Assembly (NCBI RefSeq): GCF_001547755.1
Contig: NZ_AP013042.1
Coordinates: forward strand, 1,054,001 to 1,118,000
Length of the DNA stretch: 64,000 nt
Reading direction: 5' to 3'
From: an endosymbiont of Bathymodiolus septemdierum str. Myojin knoll
GTDB taxonomy: Bacteria; Pseudomonadota; Gammaproteobacteria; PS1; Pseudothioglobaceae
The notes under the pieces were generated by a model that ran no database searches, was not told the origin of the DNA, and was given only the letters and a program-made list of their open reading frames with translations. The translations under genes were made by a program, and so were the position numbers. Of the stretch, positions 44,652-54,043 are shown one piece after another. Position 1 is the stretch's first letter; every line of letters begins with the position of its first letter.

Positions 44652-45964
44652 TGTATTCCTTGGGGGATGAGTTCAACGGAATTAGCCTTGGAAAAATCTA
44701 AATATTGCTTGGCAATGTCTGCTACTTGTTTTGCATTAATGGCGTTCATTTTACCCACATAGGAAAACATTTTTTCAATGCCAATACCGACCGTAGACAA
44801 CATTCCTAAATAATAAGATTGCGTGGAAATACGGTCTTGCTCAAAAACAAAGCTAGATTCAAGCTGTGTTTTGGTGCGGGACAATTCATCCTTAATAATG
44901 CTTGGGTTTTTGATGAGTTCTGCCACTTGGGTTTTGATGGCGGATAAAACAACTTTATTACTGATGCCTTTGGCAGCGATAAAACTAATGGTAAATATCG
45001 TATTGTAACGGTCATATAATTGATATCCTACACTGATATCTGAAGCGATTTGTTGTTCTCTTATTAGGGTTTTTGACAGTCCATTATCTAAAACATACGC
45101 CAACATATCCAAATCATAGGCATCGTTTTCGTTGGTTTTTAAACTTGGCACTGGGAATGATAAAATGTAAAAAGGCAACTCTGCTTTGAGTTTTAAAATG
45201 CGTGCATTGTTGATTTTTTCAATAGATGGTCTATCAGCATGGGTAATATTCGGATTGTGCTGATAACCGCCAAAATATTGCTTTGCCAAAGCAACAACTT
45301 CGTCAGCTTGCACATCGCCAACAACGACCAAAGTGGCGTTATTCGGTGCGTAATATTTTTCGTACCAATCGCGTAAATCTTGTAACTTGTAAGACTCTAT
45401 ATCTGCCTTAAAACCAATCACTGGCGTATGATAGGCGCCTTTCTTATCAAATGAAATCAATCTAAGATTTTCATATACCTTAGCATTGGGATTATCTTCT
45501 ACGCGCATTCGTCGCTCTTCAATCACGACCTGCCTTTCTTTGCTTAATTCTTCATCGGAAAAGGTCAAATTTTGCATTCTATCGGCTTCCATTTTGAGTG
45601 CTAATGCCAATTTAGACTTGTGCATTTTTTGGTAATAAGCCGTATAATCTTTGGAAGTAAAAGCATTATCAGTGCCGCCATTTCTGGCAATAATCGTTGA
45701 AAATTCTCCTGCTTTATAGCGTTTTGTGCCTTTAAACATCATATGCTCTAACATATGTGAAAGCCCTGTATTGGGACGCCGTTCATCGCTAGCACCTACT
45801 TGATACCAAATCTGGGAAATAAATACAGGGGCGCGATTGTCAACTTTCACAATAATTTTTAACCCATTATCAAGCGTTGCCACACTAACGCCTGCGTCTT
45901 GCAACGATGTAGACCATGCCCACTGATGAAAAATCAAAATAATAAAACCTAGCGTTTTAACCAT
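44648..45964 (-). CDS. M16-family zinc metalloprotease, active subunit
   Basis: 438 residues from ATG 45964, which has GGAG five bases upstream. A signal peptide is followed by the inverted zinc motif HMLEH (H70, E73, H74) in GLSHMLEHMMFKGT and the distal glutamate region EERRMRVEDNP. It probably works in the periplasm with the zinc-less partner downstream, like other bacterial M16 pairs that degrade peptides. The start overlaps msrQ. Confidence 0.93.
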   Translation of the reverse strand: MVKTLGFIILIFHQWAWSTSLQDAGVSVATLDNGLKIIVKVDNRAPVFISQIWYQVGASDERRPNTGLSHMLEHMMFKGTKRYKAGEFSTIIARNGGTDNAFTSKDYTAYYQKMHKSKLALALKMEADRMQNLTFSDEELSKERQVVIEERRMRVEDNPNAKVYENLRLISFDKKGAYHTPVIGFKADIESYKLQDLRDWYEKYYAPNNATLVVVGDVQADEVVALAKQYFGGYQHNPNITHADRPSIEKINNARILKLKAELPFYILSFPVPSLKTNENDAYDLDMLAYVLDNGLSKTLIREQQIASDISVGYQLYDRYNTIFTISFIAAKGISNKVVLSAIKTQVAELIKNPSIIKDELSRTKTQLESSFVFEQDRISTQSYYLGMLSTVGIGIEKMFSYVGKMNAINAKQVADIAKQYLDFSKANSVELIPQGIQ

Positions 45965-46524
45965 TTTTTCCACTCCACTCTAAAACTTAACAAAAATAAG
46001 GTGATAATCGTATAAATCAACGGCTCAATATCAGCCATTGATTTTACTTGCCAATAAAAATGCAGGATAACTAAAATGGCAATCAAATAAATAAATTTGT
46101 GTAATTGCTTCCACCTCCTTCCTAAGCGACGAATCATCTTATTCGTTGAAGTAATTGCCAATAAAAATAACAGTAAAAAAGCACTAAAACCAATGGCAAT
46201 ATACGGGCGTTTCGTTACATCTTCCAAAATAAATGTCAGGCTAAATTGTTGATCAATCAGAAAAATACCCAAATGCATACAAGCATAAAAAAAACTAAAC
46301 ACGCCAATCATGCGTCGGAATTTAACGATTGAAAAAGGTAGAATTTTATTCAGTGGTGTAATCAATAAACTGAGTAATAAAAATCGCAATGCCCATTGTC
46401 CCGTTGGATTGGTAATCTCTTCAATTGGGTCAATTAAATTGCCCGACAACACCTCGGTAACAAGCCAGATAAAAGGACTTGCAAGCACAACAAACAACAA
46501 AGGTTTTTGCCAAAAAGTATTCAA
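45949..46524 (-). CDS. msrQ: Heme-binding membrane subunit MsrQ
   Basis: 191 residues with six membrane helices and ferric-reductase-like histidines in [22 protein letters not shown] and [10 protein letters not shown]. MsrQ carries electrons from quinones to MsrP. It overlaps msrP by four bases. Confidence 0.94.
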   Translation of the reverse strand: MNTFWQKPLLFVVLASPFIWLVTEVLSGNLIDPIEEITNPTGQWALRFLLLSLLITPLNKILPFSIVKFRRMIGVFSFFYACMHLGIFLIDQQFSLTFILEDVTKRPYIAIGFSAFLLLFLLAITSTNKMIRRLGRRWKQLHKFIYLIAILVILHFYWQVKSMADIEPLIYTIITLFLLSFRVEWKKWLKR

Positions 46525-47474
46525 AAGTTTTTCTTTAAATCAAGCCCAGTATACAAATGCGCCACTTCATCTCCATAGCCATTAAACATTTCAGTTTTGC
46601 GTTTTTTTGGCGAGAAAAAACTCCCTTGACCAATGACTCTCTCGCGTGCCTGCGACCAACGCGGATGATCTACATTTGGGTTAACATTGGCATAAAAGCC
46701 ATATTCTCTTGATGCCTGGTCTTGCCAAGTATTTATCGGGGCGTGTTCTTGAAAATGAATAGAGACAATAGATTTGATATTTTTAAATCCATACTTCCAC
46801 GGCACCACCAAGCGCAAAGGGGCGCCATTTTGATTCGGCAGTGTTTTGCCATATAAACCCACTGCCAACATACTTAGAGGGTTCATTGCCTCAGCAATCG
46901 TTAAACCCTCAACATAAGGCCAATCTAGCGTTGAACGTTTCTGCCCAGGCATTTGCTCACTATCAACCAAGGTTTTAAAAACGATATATTTAGCCTTTGA
47001 GGTTGGTTGGAAAGTTTTAAGTACACTCGCCAATGGCACACCTACCCAAGGAATAACCATTGACCAAGCCTCCACACAACGAAAGCGATAAATACGCTCC
47101 TCTAATTGATAAGGTGCAATAAAATCTTCTAAATCATACACACCTTGTTTGGCACATTCTCCAGAAGCCTCAATATGCCAAGGCTTGGGCTTTAAGGTGT
47201 GGGCATTTTTAACAGGATCGCGTTTACCTGTACCAAATTCATAAAAATTATTATAATTAGTAATTTGTTTAAAAGTATGCGGCGTTAAGTCTTTGCCATA
47301 ATTTGTTTTGATAATTTTATCCGACAATTCACCGCCATAAACCCCTTCTGCCATACTTGGGAGTGCATTGAATGCCGTCAAACCTACGCCAAATTGCGCG
47401 CCCTTTTTAATAAATTCTCTGCGATTTAAATAATCACTTTCATTCGTTACATAATGTTCTGTTATTTTTTTCAT
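46521..47474 (-). CDS. msrP: Periplasmic methionine sulfoxide reductase MsrP
   Basis: 317 residues. The twin-arginine signal is [14 protein letters not shown], and the molybdenum-ligand cysteine is in [15 protein letters not shown]. MsrP repairs oxidised methionines in periplasmic proteins. The 74-bp MITE-like element begins six bases upstream of the start codon, so the native leader is displaced; AAAGG from the element's end lies about ten bases before the ATG and may now serve as binding site. Confidence 0.95.
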   Translation of the reverse strand: MKKITEHYVTNESDYLNRREFIKKGAQFGVGLTAFNALPSMAEGVYGGELSDKIIKTNYGKDLTPHTFKQITNYNNFYEFGTGKRDPVKNAHTLKPKPWHIEASGECAKQGVYDLEDFIAPYQLEERIYRFRCVEAWSMVIPWVGVPLASVLKTFQPTSKAKYIVFKTLVDSEQMPGQKRSTLDWPYVEGLTIAEAMNPLSMLAVGLYGKTLPNQNGAPLRLVVPWKYGFKNIKSIVSIHFQEHAPINTWQDQASREYGFYANVNPNVDHPRWSQARERVIGQGSFFSPKKRKTEMFNGYGDEVAHLYTGLDLKKNF

Positions 47475-47480
47475 TATCTA

Positions 47481-47554
47481 AAGACCTTTGCATAAATAGG
47501 GATGATTAGCAAGATTCAATTTTTGATGGTTATTCATATTTATGCAAAGGTCTC
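47481..47554. mobile_element. MITE-like element, 74 bp, with 5-bp target duplication
   Basis: AGACCTTTGCATAAATA (47482-47498) and its exact reverse complement (47537-47553) bound the element. ATCTA flanks both sides (47476-47480 and 47555-47559). The ends match the right end of the IS5-family fragment at 6323-6336, its likely source of transposase. It lies between divergent msrP and ftsY. Confidence 0.85.
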
Positions 47555-47656
47555 ATCTAGTTATAATTGTTATTCATCTACATTATACGAGCAAAACACG
47601 CAATAGTTTCACTGTAAAATCAAATAACAAATTATATTTTTTATTTGATTTAAACC

Positions 47657-48604
47657 ATGTTTAATTTTTTCAAAAAAAACACTACTGACAAAGAAAAGGC
47701 AACTTCATTAAAAGATAAATTGGAAAAATCTAGGCGAAAACTAGGCTCTGGATTATTCAATTTGTTATTGGGTAAAAAAAACATCGATGATGATTTACTA
47801 GAAGAGCTTGAAATGTTGTTAATTACTGCCGATATTGGCATTGATACTACAGACAAAGTGTTGGAATCTGTGCGTAAAAATGCGTCACGCAAAACACTCA
47901 AAAATTCTGATGAATTATATGAATTTTTAAAAGGTGAATTGGCAAAATTATTAATTGAAGACAATCAACTTAACACCGACCAACAAGATACCTTCGTGAT
48001 TTTAGTCGTTGGTGTAAACGGCGCAGGTAAAACCACAACCATTGGCAAGTTGGCAAAATCTTTCCAAAATCAAGGAAAATCAGTCATGCTAGCTGCTGGC
48101 GATACTTTCCGTGCCGCTGCCGTTGAGCAACTTAAAGTATGGGGTCAGCGTAATGATATACCAGTCGTTGCTCAAGATACTGGTGCAGACGCAGCCTCGG
48201 TAATTTTTGATGCTTATCAATCCGCACAAGCTAAAAAGATTGACATTCTGATTGCCGACACCGCAGGACGCTTGCATACGCAAGATAATTTAATGCAAGA
48301 ATTGGAAAAAATCAAACGCGTTATTAGCAAACAAAACGAAGATGCTCCACATGAAGTGATGCTAGTAGTCGACGGCGGCGCAGGTCAAAATGCACTTAAT
48401 CAAGCCAAAGCATTTAACAAATCCGTGATACTTAGTGGTATTAGCGTTACCAAACTTGATGGCACTGCCAAAGGGGGTATCGTCTTTGCGATTTCTAATG
48501 AATTGCAATTACCGATTCGCTATATTGGTGTCGGCGAAGGTATTGATGACCTTAAGCCATTTGTTGCCAAGGACTTTGTTGACGCCTTATTTGAGACGCA
48601 ATGA
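47657..48604 (+). CDS. ftsY: Signal recognition particle receptor FtsY
   Basis: 315 residues, an FtsY with a short acidic N domain. GTPase motifs are VNGAGKTTTIGKLAKSF, GDTFRAAAVEQLK, DTAGRLHTQDNL and TKLDGTAKGG. It receives ribosome-SRP complexes at the membrane. The TGA stop is the first three bases of a 30-base palindrome derived from a MITE end. Confidence 0.97.
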   Translation: MFNFFKKNTTDKEKATSLKDKLEKSRRKLGSGLFNLLLGKKNIDDDLLEELEMLLITADIGIDTTDKVLESVRKNASRKTLKNSDELYEFLKGELAKLLIEDNQLNTDQQDTFVILVVGVNGAGKTTTIGKLAKSFQNQGKSVMLAAGDTFRAAAVEQLKVWGQRNDIPVVAQDTGADAASVIFDAYQSAQAKKIDILIADTAGRLHTQDNLMQELEKIKRVISKQNEDAPHEVMLVVDGGAGQNALNQAKAFNKSVILSGISVTKLDGTAKGGIVFAISNELQLPIRYIGVGEGIDDLKPFVAKDFVDALFETQ

Positions 48605-48631
48605 GACCACTGCATTAACTCAGTGGTCTCA
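48602..48631. repeat. 30-base palindrome, remnant of the 162-bp element type
   Basis: TGAGACCACTG and CAGTGGTCTCA pair perfectly around CATTAACT. TGAGACCACTGCATTAAC matches the ends of the element at 10131-10292. It overlaps the ftsY stop and ends two bases before the alkC-like start. Confidence 0.75.
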
Positions 48632-48633
48632 TA

Positions 48634-49761
48634 ATGGTAGAAAAATTTTCCTTAAAAGATGCACTTTTTAATCAACAAAAAGTTGAATACTTAGCAGTAC
48701 TAATTACCGGCGCCTATCCAACATTTAAAGCAGATAAATTTGTCAGTCAAATTATTAAAGAATTTCCAAATTTAGAACTCAAACAACGCATTACCTGCAT
48801 CCGAGAACAATTGGAAAGGCAATTGCCAGGTGATTTTGAAGGTGCTTTGATTATCCTACTCAAAACCCTGCCAAGAGAGCTTGACCCAGATAAAACTGAT
48901 GATGATTTTGGGGATTTTATCTTTGCACCTTTGGCTGATTTCGTCGCTAAAAATGGACTGGAAAATAGATATTTAAGCCTTTCTTTTAACGCCTTAGCGC
49001 AAATGACTAAACGCTTTAGTTGTGAAGATGCAATCCGTTACTTTATCAACAAGTACCCTGATGAAAGTTTTGTTTTTATGAAAAATATGTCAAAATCTAA
49101 CAACTATCATCAACGACGCCTAGCATCGGAAGGCTTACGCCCTAGGCTACCCTGGTGCATTGGTATTAAATTTGAGCATCAAAAAGCCATAGCAATTTTA
49201 GATACTTTGTATTTTGATAAAACACGGTTTGTGGTGCGTTCAGTTGCCAATCATCTTAACGATATCGCCAAATTTGATGCCAATTTAGTGATAAAAACCT
49301 TGGAAAAATGGCAAAAAGAAGACCGACAAAAAAATAAAAAAGAATTTATTTTCCTTATGCAACATTCATTAAGAACCTTGGTAAAACAAGGCAATGAAAA
49401 CGCTCTGGCAATGTTGGGGTATCAATCCAATCCAAAGATTAGTATTGAAAATTTTGAATGCAAAGAGGTGCAAATTACACTTGGAAATTATCTAAATTTT
49501 AGTTTTACTATTAAAACCAAACAAGATGAAAAATTGATGATCGATTACAAAATTATCTACCCAACCCATAATCAAAGAAAATCTGAAAAAGTATTTAAAA
49601 TCAAAAAAATAACCTTAAAAGAAAATGCGCTTATTGTCATTCAGAAAAAGCATTTATTTAGAGTGATGAGTAGCAGAAAACTCTACCCAGGAGAATATAA
49701 AATTCAACTACAAATTAATGGAAAAAACTTTGCAGAAGATAAATTTAGGCTAATTTTTTAA
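48634..49761 (+). CDS. AlkC-like DNA alkylation repair protein
   Basis: 375 residues. Residues ~1-235 are HEAT-like helical repeats (LKDALFNQQKVEYLA, then RLASEGLRPRLPWCIG, a family motif), and ~240-375 is a beta-rich segment resembling the Ig-like domain known in AlkC glycosylases. AlkC removes N3-methyladenine-type lesions. The start follows the palindrome context AGTGGTCTCATAATG without an obvious Shine-Dalgarno, as in xseA. Confidence 0.85.
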   Translation: MVEKFSLKDALFNQQKVEYLAVLITGAYPTFKADKFVSQIIKEFPNLELKQRITCIREQLERQLPGDFEGALIILLKTLPRELDPDKTDDDFGDFIFAPLADFVAKNGLENRYLSLSFNALAQMTKRFSCEDAIRYFINKYPDESFVFMKNMSKSNNYHQRRLASEGLRPRLPWCIGIKFEHQKAIAILDTLYFDKTRFVVRSVANHLNDIAKFDANLVIKTLEKWQKEDRQKNKKEFIFLMQHSLRTLVKQGNENALAMLGYQSNPKISIENFECKEVQITLGNYLNFSFTIKTKQDEKLMIDYKIIYPTHNQRKSEKVFKIKKITLKENALIVIQKKHLFRVMSSRKLYPGEYKIQLQINGKNFAEDKFRLIF

Positions 49762-49815
49762 TTATTCTCTTAAACTTGTATGTTACTATACAATCTAAAA
49801 TAAAAGAATGATTAT

Positions 49816-50319
49816 ATGAAAACAATAATTCACTTAATATTTTTTTTGCTATTAGGCACATCAAGCTTTGCTGAAGAAAAAGTTTCGATATTTGATCAAA
49901 ATTTTAATGATTATAGCGAAAATTTAGAAGATGCTATTGACGCCAAAAAAGACGGTATTTTTATCTTTTTTCATATGGAAGAATGTCCATTTTGTCAAAA
50001 AATGCGCCGTCATGTACTAAATCGAAAACCTATTATTGATTATTTTAAAAAGCATTTTTTAAATTTTGAAGTGGATGTAGAGTCCAGTTTAGATTTGATC
50101 GATTTTAACGGTGATACCCTACCAGAGAAAATTTTTGCCAAGCACCACAACAAAATCGGCGCCACGCCTGTGTTGGCCTTTTTTGATTTAAAAGGCAACC
50201 GCGTGGTGCGTCACACAGGTTTTGCCAATGAAAAAGATTTTTTACTATTGGCAAAATATTTTGTTGAAGGCGCTTATAAAAATGAAAAATTTATTCGCTA
50301 TAAGCGTAAACATAGATAA
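49816..50319 (+). CDS. Periplasmic thioredoxin-like protein (SoxW type)
   Basis: 167 residues with a signal peptide (MKTIIHLIFFLLLGTSSFA) and a thioredoxin fold with active site EECPFCQKM and cis-proline in GATPVLAFFD. SoxW-type proteins keep periplasmic sulfur-oxidation enzymes reduced. It is paralogous to the gene at 53663. Its stop overlaps the TolC-like gene, forming an operon with an outer-membrane channel and an adaptor. Confidence 0.85.
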   Translation: MKTIIHLIFFLLLGTSSFAEEKVSIFDQNFNDYSENLEDAIDAKKDGIFIFFHMEECPFCQKMRRHVLNRKPIIDYFKKHFLNFEVDVESSLDLIDFNGDTLPEKIFAKHHNKIGATPVLAFFDLKGNRVVRHTGFANEKDFLLLAKYFVEGAYKNEKFIRYKRKHR

Positions 50320-51581
50320 TGTATATAATTAATAATAAAAGATTTATAATTGGACTTTTTGCCTTATTGTCTTTTTTTACATTTGCCAGCGAAATCCCCA
50401 ATCCTTTGAGCTTAGAACAGGCGTTAAAAATTGGAGAAAAGCACAGTTTGGCGGTGCAAAAACAACAATTAAATATAGATGAAAATACGCTTAATTTAGA
50501 AACCATTCAATCAAAATTTGATTTAAAAAGCACGGTAGATTTACAATTAGCACGAAGAGATGATTATGCAAATAATATTAATGATTCACATACATTTATT
50601 CATTTTGAAAAAGTATTATTTGAACAAAACGCCAATATTAATGCCGATGCTACGCAGCAAAAAATTATCAATACTAAACAAAATTTAGTTTATATAAAAA
50701 AAGAAAATAAAATTGAGATTATGCGTCGCTTTTTTGATGTTATTTTGGTAGATATGCAACTTGAAACTACCCTTGAACGACTAGCGATTTCTGCCATTCG
50801 AGCCAACAATGTCAAAGATGATTTTGACATTAACAAGGCTTCAGAAGTAGAATTATTACAAAAACAAGCCTCTACCCAGTTAGATGTGAGTCAGCGCATT
50901 AAAATCGAAGCACAGCAAATTCTCAAGCGTGCAGAATTGGCAGATATTTTAGGCGTTAGTTACGAAAATCGTCCCGATGATTTGGTTAAACCTGAACTAA
51001 AACACTACTTTAATAAACCAATTACTGCACTTGATGTATTAAGAAAAAATGCTTTCAAAAACAATACCGTGCTACAAATTATGCAGCAAAATTTATCTTC
51101 GCTTAAACATCAATTTAGTCGCCATAAAGGTGATTATGGCGTGATTATCAAAAGTAATGTCAGAATAGGGGAGCAAGCCTATTTGCGAGATAAATATGGT
51201 AACTTACGCTATGGTGTCAATTTAACCATGCCTTTTGGCACTAATAATGTCAAACAACAAACCATCGCCAAACTTAATTTGAAAATTAAACAAATTAAAA
51301 TAGAAATTGAACAATTTAAACGCACTCTATCTTCTCAAGTATTTGCACTTTGGATTAAGCTTAATGAACTCAAACAGATACATAAGTCACTAACGACTGA
51401 ACTGGAATATCGTGATTTATATCTTGAGCGTGCTCGGGCAAAATACGAATTAGAATTAGCAAGTGATATTGGAGAAGCTCTAACCCAATTCACTAATACC
51501 GAATACAAACTTAGCAAAAATCAATTTGACTTTGTGATTGCCTTTGAAAAACTTGCCTTACTAACTGGAGAAATACAATGA
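50319..51581 (+). CDS. TolC-family outer-membrane efflux protein
   Basis: 420 residues, somewhat short for the family. The signal peptide (to about residue 22) is followed by LSLEQALKIGEKHSLAV, the usual TolC start, long helices (~30-110 and ~190-300) and a second repeat with coiled coil at ~300-420. It would form a trimeric channel. It overlaps the adaptor gene by four bases. No inner-membrane ABC, RND or MFS pump gene is adjacent. Confidence 0.85.
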   Translation: MYIINNKRFIIGLFALLSFFTFASEIPNPLSLEQALKIGEKHSLAVQKQQLNIDENTLNLETIQSKFDLKSTVDLQLARRDDYANNINDSHTFIHFEKVLFEQNANINADATQQKIINTKQNLVYIKKENKIEIMRRFFDVILVDMQLETTLERLAISAIRANNVKDDFDINKASEVELLQKQASTQLDVSQRIKIEAQQILKRAELADILGVSYENRPDDLVKPELKHYFNKPITALDVLRKNAFKNNTVLQIMQQNLSSLKHQFSRHKGDYGVIIKSNVRIGEQAYLRDKYGNLRYGVNLTMPFGTNNVKQQTIAKLNLKIKQIKIEIEQFKRTLSSQVFALWIKLNELKQIHKSLTTELEYRDLYLERARAKYELELASDIGEALTQFTNTEYKLSKNQFDFVIAFEKLALLTGEIQ

Positions 51582-52054
51582 AAATCAAACCAATCTTACT
51601 CTTACTATTTATTAGTTTTAACACCTTGGCTTTAGAAATATATCCACTGGTTTCTGGTGAAATTACCATGATTAAACCTGTTAGAACCCATGTTGAAAAA
51701 GGAGATTTACTCGTGCAAATTGATGATGCACAAGCAAAATTAGAATTAAACTATTTAAAAGCGTTGCAAAAAACCTATCAACAGAATTTTAAAGACAAAC
51801 AATTAGAACTGAAACAAACACAAGAATTATACGACCGTTTGGTTTCTCCACATAGAGATTTAGAGATTGCACAATTGATTTTTGATCAAGCAAGGCGTGA
51901 ATTAGAGGCCCATAACATCAAAATCAAAATTGCCGAAAATCAACTAAAAAAATATCAACTTCACGCACCAATATCTGGCACTATTAGTATGACACCTAAT
52001 TTAAGAAATGCTACTAATATGAATGCACCAAAGGTGCTAATGATATTAGAATAA
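51578..52054 (+). CDS. Minimal membrane-fusion (HlyD-like) adaptor
   Basis: 158 residues: signal peptide (MKIKPILLLLFISFNTLA), a first half-lipoyl motif (VSGEITMIKP, VEKGDLLVQIDDA), a helical hairpin (~50-125) and the second half-lipoyl motif (LHAPISGTISM). The usual beta-barrel and membrane-proximal domains of adaptors are missing, so the protein is unusually small. It may link a TolC-like channel to an unlinked pump. Confidence 0.8.
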   Translation: MKIKPILLLLFISFNTLALEIYPLVSGEITMIKPVRTHVEKGDLLVQIDDAQAKLELNYLKALQKTYQQNFKDKQLELKQTQELYDRLVSPHRDLEIAQLIFDQARRELEAHNIKIKIAENQLKKYQLHAPISGTISMTPNLRNATNMNAPKVLMILE

Positions 52055-52056
52055 TA

Positions 52057-52686
52057 TTATTTTCTTGTGTTTTGTTCAATACGCAAAACAGCAAGCATAA
52101 TCACCAACATTGCAAAAATCGTCAACGCATTCCAAAGTGCAGAATAAACGCCTCTTTCAATTCGCAGTGAACCTATATGCACAAAATTAGTTTTGCTTTT
52201 TTTCTGTATTTGTTGGAAAAAAGATTGATCATGCCAACTGGTCAATTCATCAATATTCACCTTGATGCCAACGGTTGCCACTTGATTAGTAAGTTTTGCC
52301 AAAGATTCCACATAAGACAATTGCACGGATTGAGAATATTGATTGGTTTTAATTTTGCTTGAAACTTTAACCTTTTGCTTCAGGTCTTTCTTATCAACCA
52401 CTTGATCTGGAAAGTTGCTTAATGCACTGACAATATCGTCAATATATGAATTAAATTTTTGTTCAAAATTCTGATTATCACTTAAATTTTTAGCGATTTG
52501 TTTTTCCTGGTTGGTGCGCATTTTTTGGTAATCAGCCAATTTAATCACAGGAAAATCCGCCTTTTCATCTTTGACACTAATTTTGTTATAACCTAAAGTA
52601 ATTGCCATAATCAATACAATAGCTGCAAATATCAAAATGATAATTTGAACTGTCTTTAAAAAACTTTTTTCAATAAATCTAAACAT
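52057..52686 (-). CDS. Membrane protein with a helix at each end, function unknown
   Basis: 209 residues with one membrane helix near the N terminus (residues ~12-33) and one near the C terminus (~185-203), and a ~150-residue soluble domain rich in Lys, Asp and Gln between them. I recognise no family. It is convergent with the adaptor gene and lies 10 bases downstream of hemC on the same strand, so it is probably cotranscribed with hemC. Confidence 0.65.
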   Translation of the reverse strand: MFRFIEKSFLKTVQIIILIFAAIVLIMAITLGYNKISVKDEKADFPVIKLADYQKMRTNQEKQIAKNLSDNQNFEQKFNSYIDDIVSALSNFPDQVVDKKDLKQKVKVSSKIKTNQYSQSVQLSYVESLAKLTNQVATVGIKVNIDELTSWHDQSFFQQIQKKSKTNFVHIGSLRIERGVYSALWNALTIFAMLVIMLAVLRIEQNTRK

Positions 52687-52696
52687 ATTTTTTTTC

Positions 52697-53617
52697 CTAT
52701 TTGTTAATTCCTAAAATTTCCCACGCACCCATTTCAATCAATTTATCTGCCAACTGCACGCCTAATGCCTCTGCATTATCCACACTTCCAGATACTTCGT
52801 GCTTCAAAATTACACCAGTATCAACATTACCCACTAAGCCCGTAAGGGTTATTTGTCCATCAGTAATGGTTGAAAATCCTGCAATTGGCACAGAGCAGCC
52901 GCCCTCCAATCGAGCATTCATTGCCCTTTCAGCGCTGACTCTATCAGTCGTTTTCTGATCCACAAGCGGTGCAATTAAAGCTAAAATTTCTTCGTCATTT
53001 TCTCTAATTTCAATACCGACTGCACCCTGTCCAACGGCGGGCAAAGATTGTTCGGTAGAGATTTGCTGCTTGATTCTGTCTTTAAAACCTAAACGAATCA
53101 GTCCTGCACACGCCAAAATAATGCCGTCGTATTCATCGTCATCTAATTTTTTCAATCGTGTATTAACATTACCACGCAAATCCAAGATTTCTAAATCAGG
53201 ACGAATGGCTTTAAGTTGCACGATACGACGCATAGAGCAAGTGCCGATTTTTGCCCCGTGTGGCAAATCAGCAATGCTATCAAAATTATTTGAGACAAAT
53301 GCATCAAATGGATTTTCGCGCTCAAGAATTGCCCCTAACTCAAATCCTGCAGGGATTTCGTAAGGTACATCTTTCATTGAATGTACAGCGATATCTGCTT
53401 TTCCCTCTAACATTCCGATTTCTAACTCTTTGATAAACAATCCTTTTCCACCAATTTTTGACAAAGGAGAGTTTAGAATTTGGTCACCTTTAGTCATCAT
53501 CTTGACCAATTCCACTTTTAATTCTGGGTGGTGACGCTCTAATTCTACCTTAACATGTTCGGCTTGCCAGAGAGCGAGTGGACTTTTGCGTGTTGCAATT
53601 TTGATTGTTTGTTGCAT
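52697..53617 (-). CDS. hemC: Hydroxymethylbilane synthase
   Basis: 306 residues, standard length. The N terminus [17 protein letters not shown], the catalytic aspartate region [14 protein letters not shown] and the dipyrromethane cofactor cysteine in [12 protein letters not shown] are all present. It joins four porphobilinogens in heme synthesis. Confidence 0.98.
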   Translation of the reverse strand: MQQTIKIATRKSPLALWQAEHVKVELERHHPELKVELVKMMTKGDQILNSPLSKIGGKGLFIKELEIGMLEGKADIAVHSMKDVPYEIPAGFELGAILERENPFDAFVSNNFDSIADLPHGAKIGTCSMRRIVQLKAIRPDLEILDLRGNVNTRLKKLDDDEYDGIILACAGLIRLGFKDRIKQQISTEQSLPAVGQGAVGIEIRENDEEILALIAPLVDQKTTDRVSAERAMNARLEGGCSVPIAGFSTITDGQITLTGLVGNVDTGVILKHEVSGSVDNAEALGVQLADKLIEMGAWEILGINK

Positions 53618-53662
53618 AGAATTGATTTAAAATCATATAAGCAGTCATTTTAACAAAAAACT

Positions 53663-54043
53663 ATGGGTATTCCACCGGCAAAAAACCTTTTTCAAGTAAA
53701 ACAGCGAGCAAAGGCGATTTTAGTGCTGATGCATTTGGAAGATTGCCCTTGGTGTCATTTTGTAATTAACGAAGTTTTTGACCCAATGATTGAACTCAAA
53801 GAATACACGGACAAACTCGTTATTCGTCAGATAGAAATAGACTCAAGTTTGGCATTATATGATTTTGACGGCTCACAAATCGATGGCGATGTATTTGCGC
53901 ACAGGTACAATGTAGATTTTTATCCAACGGTGTTATTATTCGACGCCCGCGGACAATTATTAGAAAAAATCATTGGCGTTGCTAGTGAAGAAACCTATTG
54001 GACAGATTTAGATAAACTATTGAATAAACAAGGAATTTTATGA
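53663..54043 (+). CDS. Small thioredoxin-like protein (CPWC)
   Basis: 126 residues with active site [10 protein letters not shown] and cis-proline in [11 protein letters not shown]. It resembles the SoxW-like protein at 49816 in the [11 protein letters not shown] region but lacks a signal peptide from this start (GTG or TTG starts upstream are not evident), so it is cytoplasmic or N-terminally shortened. It overlaps argH by four bases. Confidence 0.8.
   Translation: MGIPPAKNLFQVKQRAKAILVLMHLEDCPWCHFVINEVFDPMIELKEYTDKLVIRQIEIDSSLALYDFDGSQIDGDVFAHRYNVDFYPTVLLFDARGQLLEKIIGVASEETYWTDLDKLLNKQGIL

Noticed and set aside
48602-48631. Palindrome after ftsY as an ordinary terminator
   Set aside because: No T-run follows, and the sequence matches the ends of the 162-bp element at 10131, so it is better explained as an element remnant, although it might still affect termination.
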